This document shows positions 61,956 through 64,000 of a DNA stretch of 64,000 bases, piece after piece. Source of the DNA: Megaustenia siamemsis. Lineage: Eukaryota > Mollusca > Gastropoda > Stylommatophora > Ariophantidae. Position numbers and translations under genes: made by a program. Positions within the stretch are counted from its first letter, which is position 1, and the number at the start of each line of letters is the position of its first letter. The notes beneath the pieces were generated by a model that was not told the DNA's origin, made no database searches, and saw only the letters and a list, made by a program, of their open reading frames with translations. The DNA is taken from NCBI GenBank assembly GCA_032433765.1, contig JAVIAB010000092.1, positions 34,386,034 through 34,450,033 of the forward strand. Reading direction: 5' to 3'.

Positions 61956-62951
61956 TCGGACATGAACACAATTTTTTGTTGATGGCACACTTACTATTTG
62001 ATGACTATGTGAGTTTGCAGTTCTGGTCGTTCCATATATTTTGTTGATGACACGACTTATAATTGGCGACTATGTGTGTTTGATACCTTGGTCAAAGTTT
62101 ACATATCTCTATGACAAGGATAAAAATCAAATGAAAAATTGTGCCCTCTTCAAAGTGGTAAGGATACGCCTTTGACATGCATTGTTAGAAAACCAAAGTA
62201 ATTTAAAGTCACATCACAAGTCAGATGTTTCTTTATTTGTTTTCAATATAATTGTTCTTATGCAATCTGTAATTTCTCCTTTAGTACGTTCTAATAGCAC
62301 ATATAAATGTTTATTAGTATCTTAGATTATTTTAAATGAAGAAAACAATCAGCCAGCTAACATCTTCAATTGTATTATTTACAAAAGTATACTCTTGCTG
62401 ACCAAAGAATAAAAATTAAAATGCCACTGACATGACTCACGTCGGACAGGCCTTGTTAAGACCATTATACAGGGCACAGTAATATGGTAAAGAAAACAAG
62501 ACAGAGCGAGAAAGCGGCTGGATGACAAAATCAAATAAAAAGATAAGATTAGCATCGACAAGCGTTCCCCATTGACTACCATTGTTACTGGAATAATACT
62601 GATGAAGATACTTTTGTCGTTGAATCTATAAAAGTACTGATTTTACATTTATGTTTAAATAATCAATTCGTGCTGTTAATTTAGAATAGGGATGTTTGAA
62701 TTATCTACAAAAGATGGATATGAAAAGTGAAAATTGTAGTTAAATTTGTTCTTATGAAAGTTGATGGACTGATTTTCTTAAACATCTATTTTTGTAATAG
62801 GTGTTATTGTCGTGTAACTTTTAAATTGTAATTGCAATATTATTAAAATGTTGCAATTTTGTTGTAGATACTTAAATCGCTGCTTCACTATTTTGTATCC
62901 CCTTTGTGATATTTTATTTTCTACTTCCATACCATAAATTTTCTTTTACAG

Positions 62952-63048
62952 AAATTCCCAACAGGAAGTGATATTAGAACAGATACGGTATCTACTATGC
63001 GCTTACTAGTAAATAACAACGCAACAGCTTCTTATAAGTCATGCTCAG
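62952..63048 (+). CDS. Exon e, second cassette
   Basis: Duplicate of 23394-23490: 97 nt, phase 0 to 1, same residues. The phase 1 exit implies a further phase 1 exon beyond the window. Confidence 0.7.
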
Positions 63049-63638
63049 GTAGAAATATGCCGTATTGTTCAATTTTTGTGGTTAATAAATAACGGTGGCT
63101 TGTTAAATGTGCCTGGTTATTCTATATTGTGGTCTTAAATATAAAAAAATAACTACATACACAGGTTCCACACTAAAAATAATAGCATTTACGTAACGAT
63201 AGAAGTCCATATTATGCGAAAGTATCTAACATGGTGTCTATTACTAGGGATTATAATGTAAGATAATGTATGTGATGTAGAGTAGAAATGTTAAACATAT
63301 AAAGAAGATATCTTAGTCATGTTCACACAATTATTTATAAAGCTGAAAAAAATGTATGTAGTAAGAACCTTAACATATCGCTCTTGAAATGGTAAATGAA
63401 TCAAGCAGAAAGTTTGAGTCTTCCCACTAAAAGACCTCAGATGTGAAGTTTTGACATTAATTACCTTAGCTATTAACGCATTGTAAAAGATATAAATGAA
63501 AATAACAGAAATGATTGCTTTTATGTCTATTATAAAGTGACATTTGATGTACGTCTACAAGAAAATGTTTGTTTTATTTGACATTAGTAAATAAAACTAA
63601 AATTCTCATTTGTCTAGTAAAAAATATTCTATTAACAG

Positions 63639-63717
63639 AGCCAACAAGAAGGTGGCAGACAAAAAATTACGGAATTAATTTACATTTCGAAAAAAAAGAA
63701 AGAAAGAAAGAAAGAAA

Positions 63718-63777
<60 letters not shown>

Positions 63778-63778
63778 A

Positions 63779-63811
<33 letters not shown>

Positions 63812-63952
63812 AATGAAAGAAAGAAAGAAAGAAAAAAGAAAGAAAGAATGAAGAAAGAAAGAAAGAAAGAAAGAAAAAAGAAAGAAAGAAAGAAAAAAGA
63901 AAGAAAGAAAGAAAGAAAGAAAGAAAAAAGAAAGAAAGAAAAAGAAAAGAAA

Positions 63953-63984
<32 letters not shown>

Positions 63985-64000
63985 AAAGAAAGAAAGAAAA
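63639..64000 (+). repeat. TS-type exon-start relic followed by (AAAG)n array to the window end
   Basis: Acceptor tctattaacag with the same EPTRRWQTKNYG reading as at 24081, then AAAG repeats from 63689 that run off the window. The array is more regular than in the first copy. Confidence 0.8.

Larger units (their letters stand above)
43147..64000. repeat. Unit 6: second copy of the long segment (4444 to about 24.5 kb)
   Basis: Collinear with unit 2 from its first base to the AAAG array, with substitutions at roughly the percent level by eye. Differences: TS6 is 164 bp shorter than TS2. A 166-bp insertion lies at 45683-45861. About 0.58 kb near 51230-51840 is missing from the first copy. A 288-bp SINE insertion lies at 52949-53252. 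Microsatellite lengths also differ. Confidence 0.9.

Overview
This is a window of an animal genome: AT-rich, with GT-AG introns, large introns, many non-LTR retrotransposon (LINE) fragments, tRNA-headed SINEs, a Tc1/mariner-superfamily DNA transposon and long microsatellites. No prokaryotic, plasmid or phage features are visible. The repeat style and a CED-1/multiple-EGF-like relic suggest a mollusc (gastropod or cephalopod) or another lophotrochozoan. That is an inference from texture, not a database match.

The host content is one long modular gene on the + strand that runs off at least one end of the window. Six very large Thr/Ser-rich, mucin-like exons (TS1-TS6, about 1.3-2.4 kb each) are built from an 11-residue (33-bp) repeat. 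TS2 and TS6 are each followed by five small exons (a, b, c, d, e). These join in frame into a 161-residue module with a Cys near each end and eight N-glycosylation sequons. Every TS exon is phase 1-1, and the a-e cassette is also phase 1-1 as a whole. The chain TS1-TS2-(a-e)-TS3-TS4-TS5-TS6-(a-e) is therefore reading-frame compatible at every junction. The single break is a private 1-bp deletion inside TS2.

Layout: unit 1 (1-4443) holds TS1. Unit 2 (4444 to about 24.5 kb) holds TS2, cassette a-e and an EGF-like relic. A retroelement-filled spacer (about 24.5-25.8 kb) follows. Unit 3 (about 25.8-28.94 kb) holds TS3. Units 4 (28944-36061) and 5 (36062-43146) are a 7.1-kb tandem pair holding TS4 and TS5, each carrying the same 2.46-kb transposon with an intact 426-residue transposase. 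Unit 6 (43147-64000) is a near-identical second copy of unit 2. Duplication has therefore acted at four nested scales: 33 bp, 216 bp, about 7 kb and about 38.6 kb.

The introns are filled with mobile elements whose ends can often be read. These include a LINE with a 14-bp target duplication nested in an antisense LINE, three tRNA-derived SINE families, and two insertions private to the second long copy. The best candidate for something undescribed is the phase-symmetric, expanding mucin plus glyco-module gene. The DDE transposon with an 83-residue D-to-E spacing is second.
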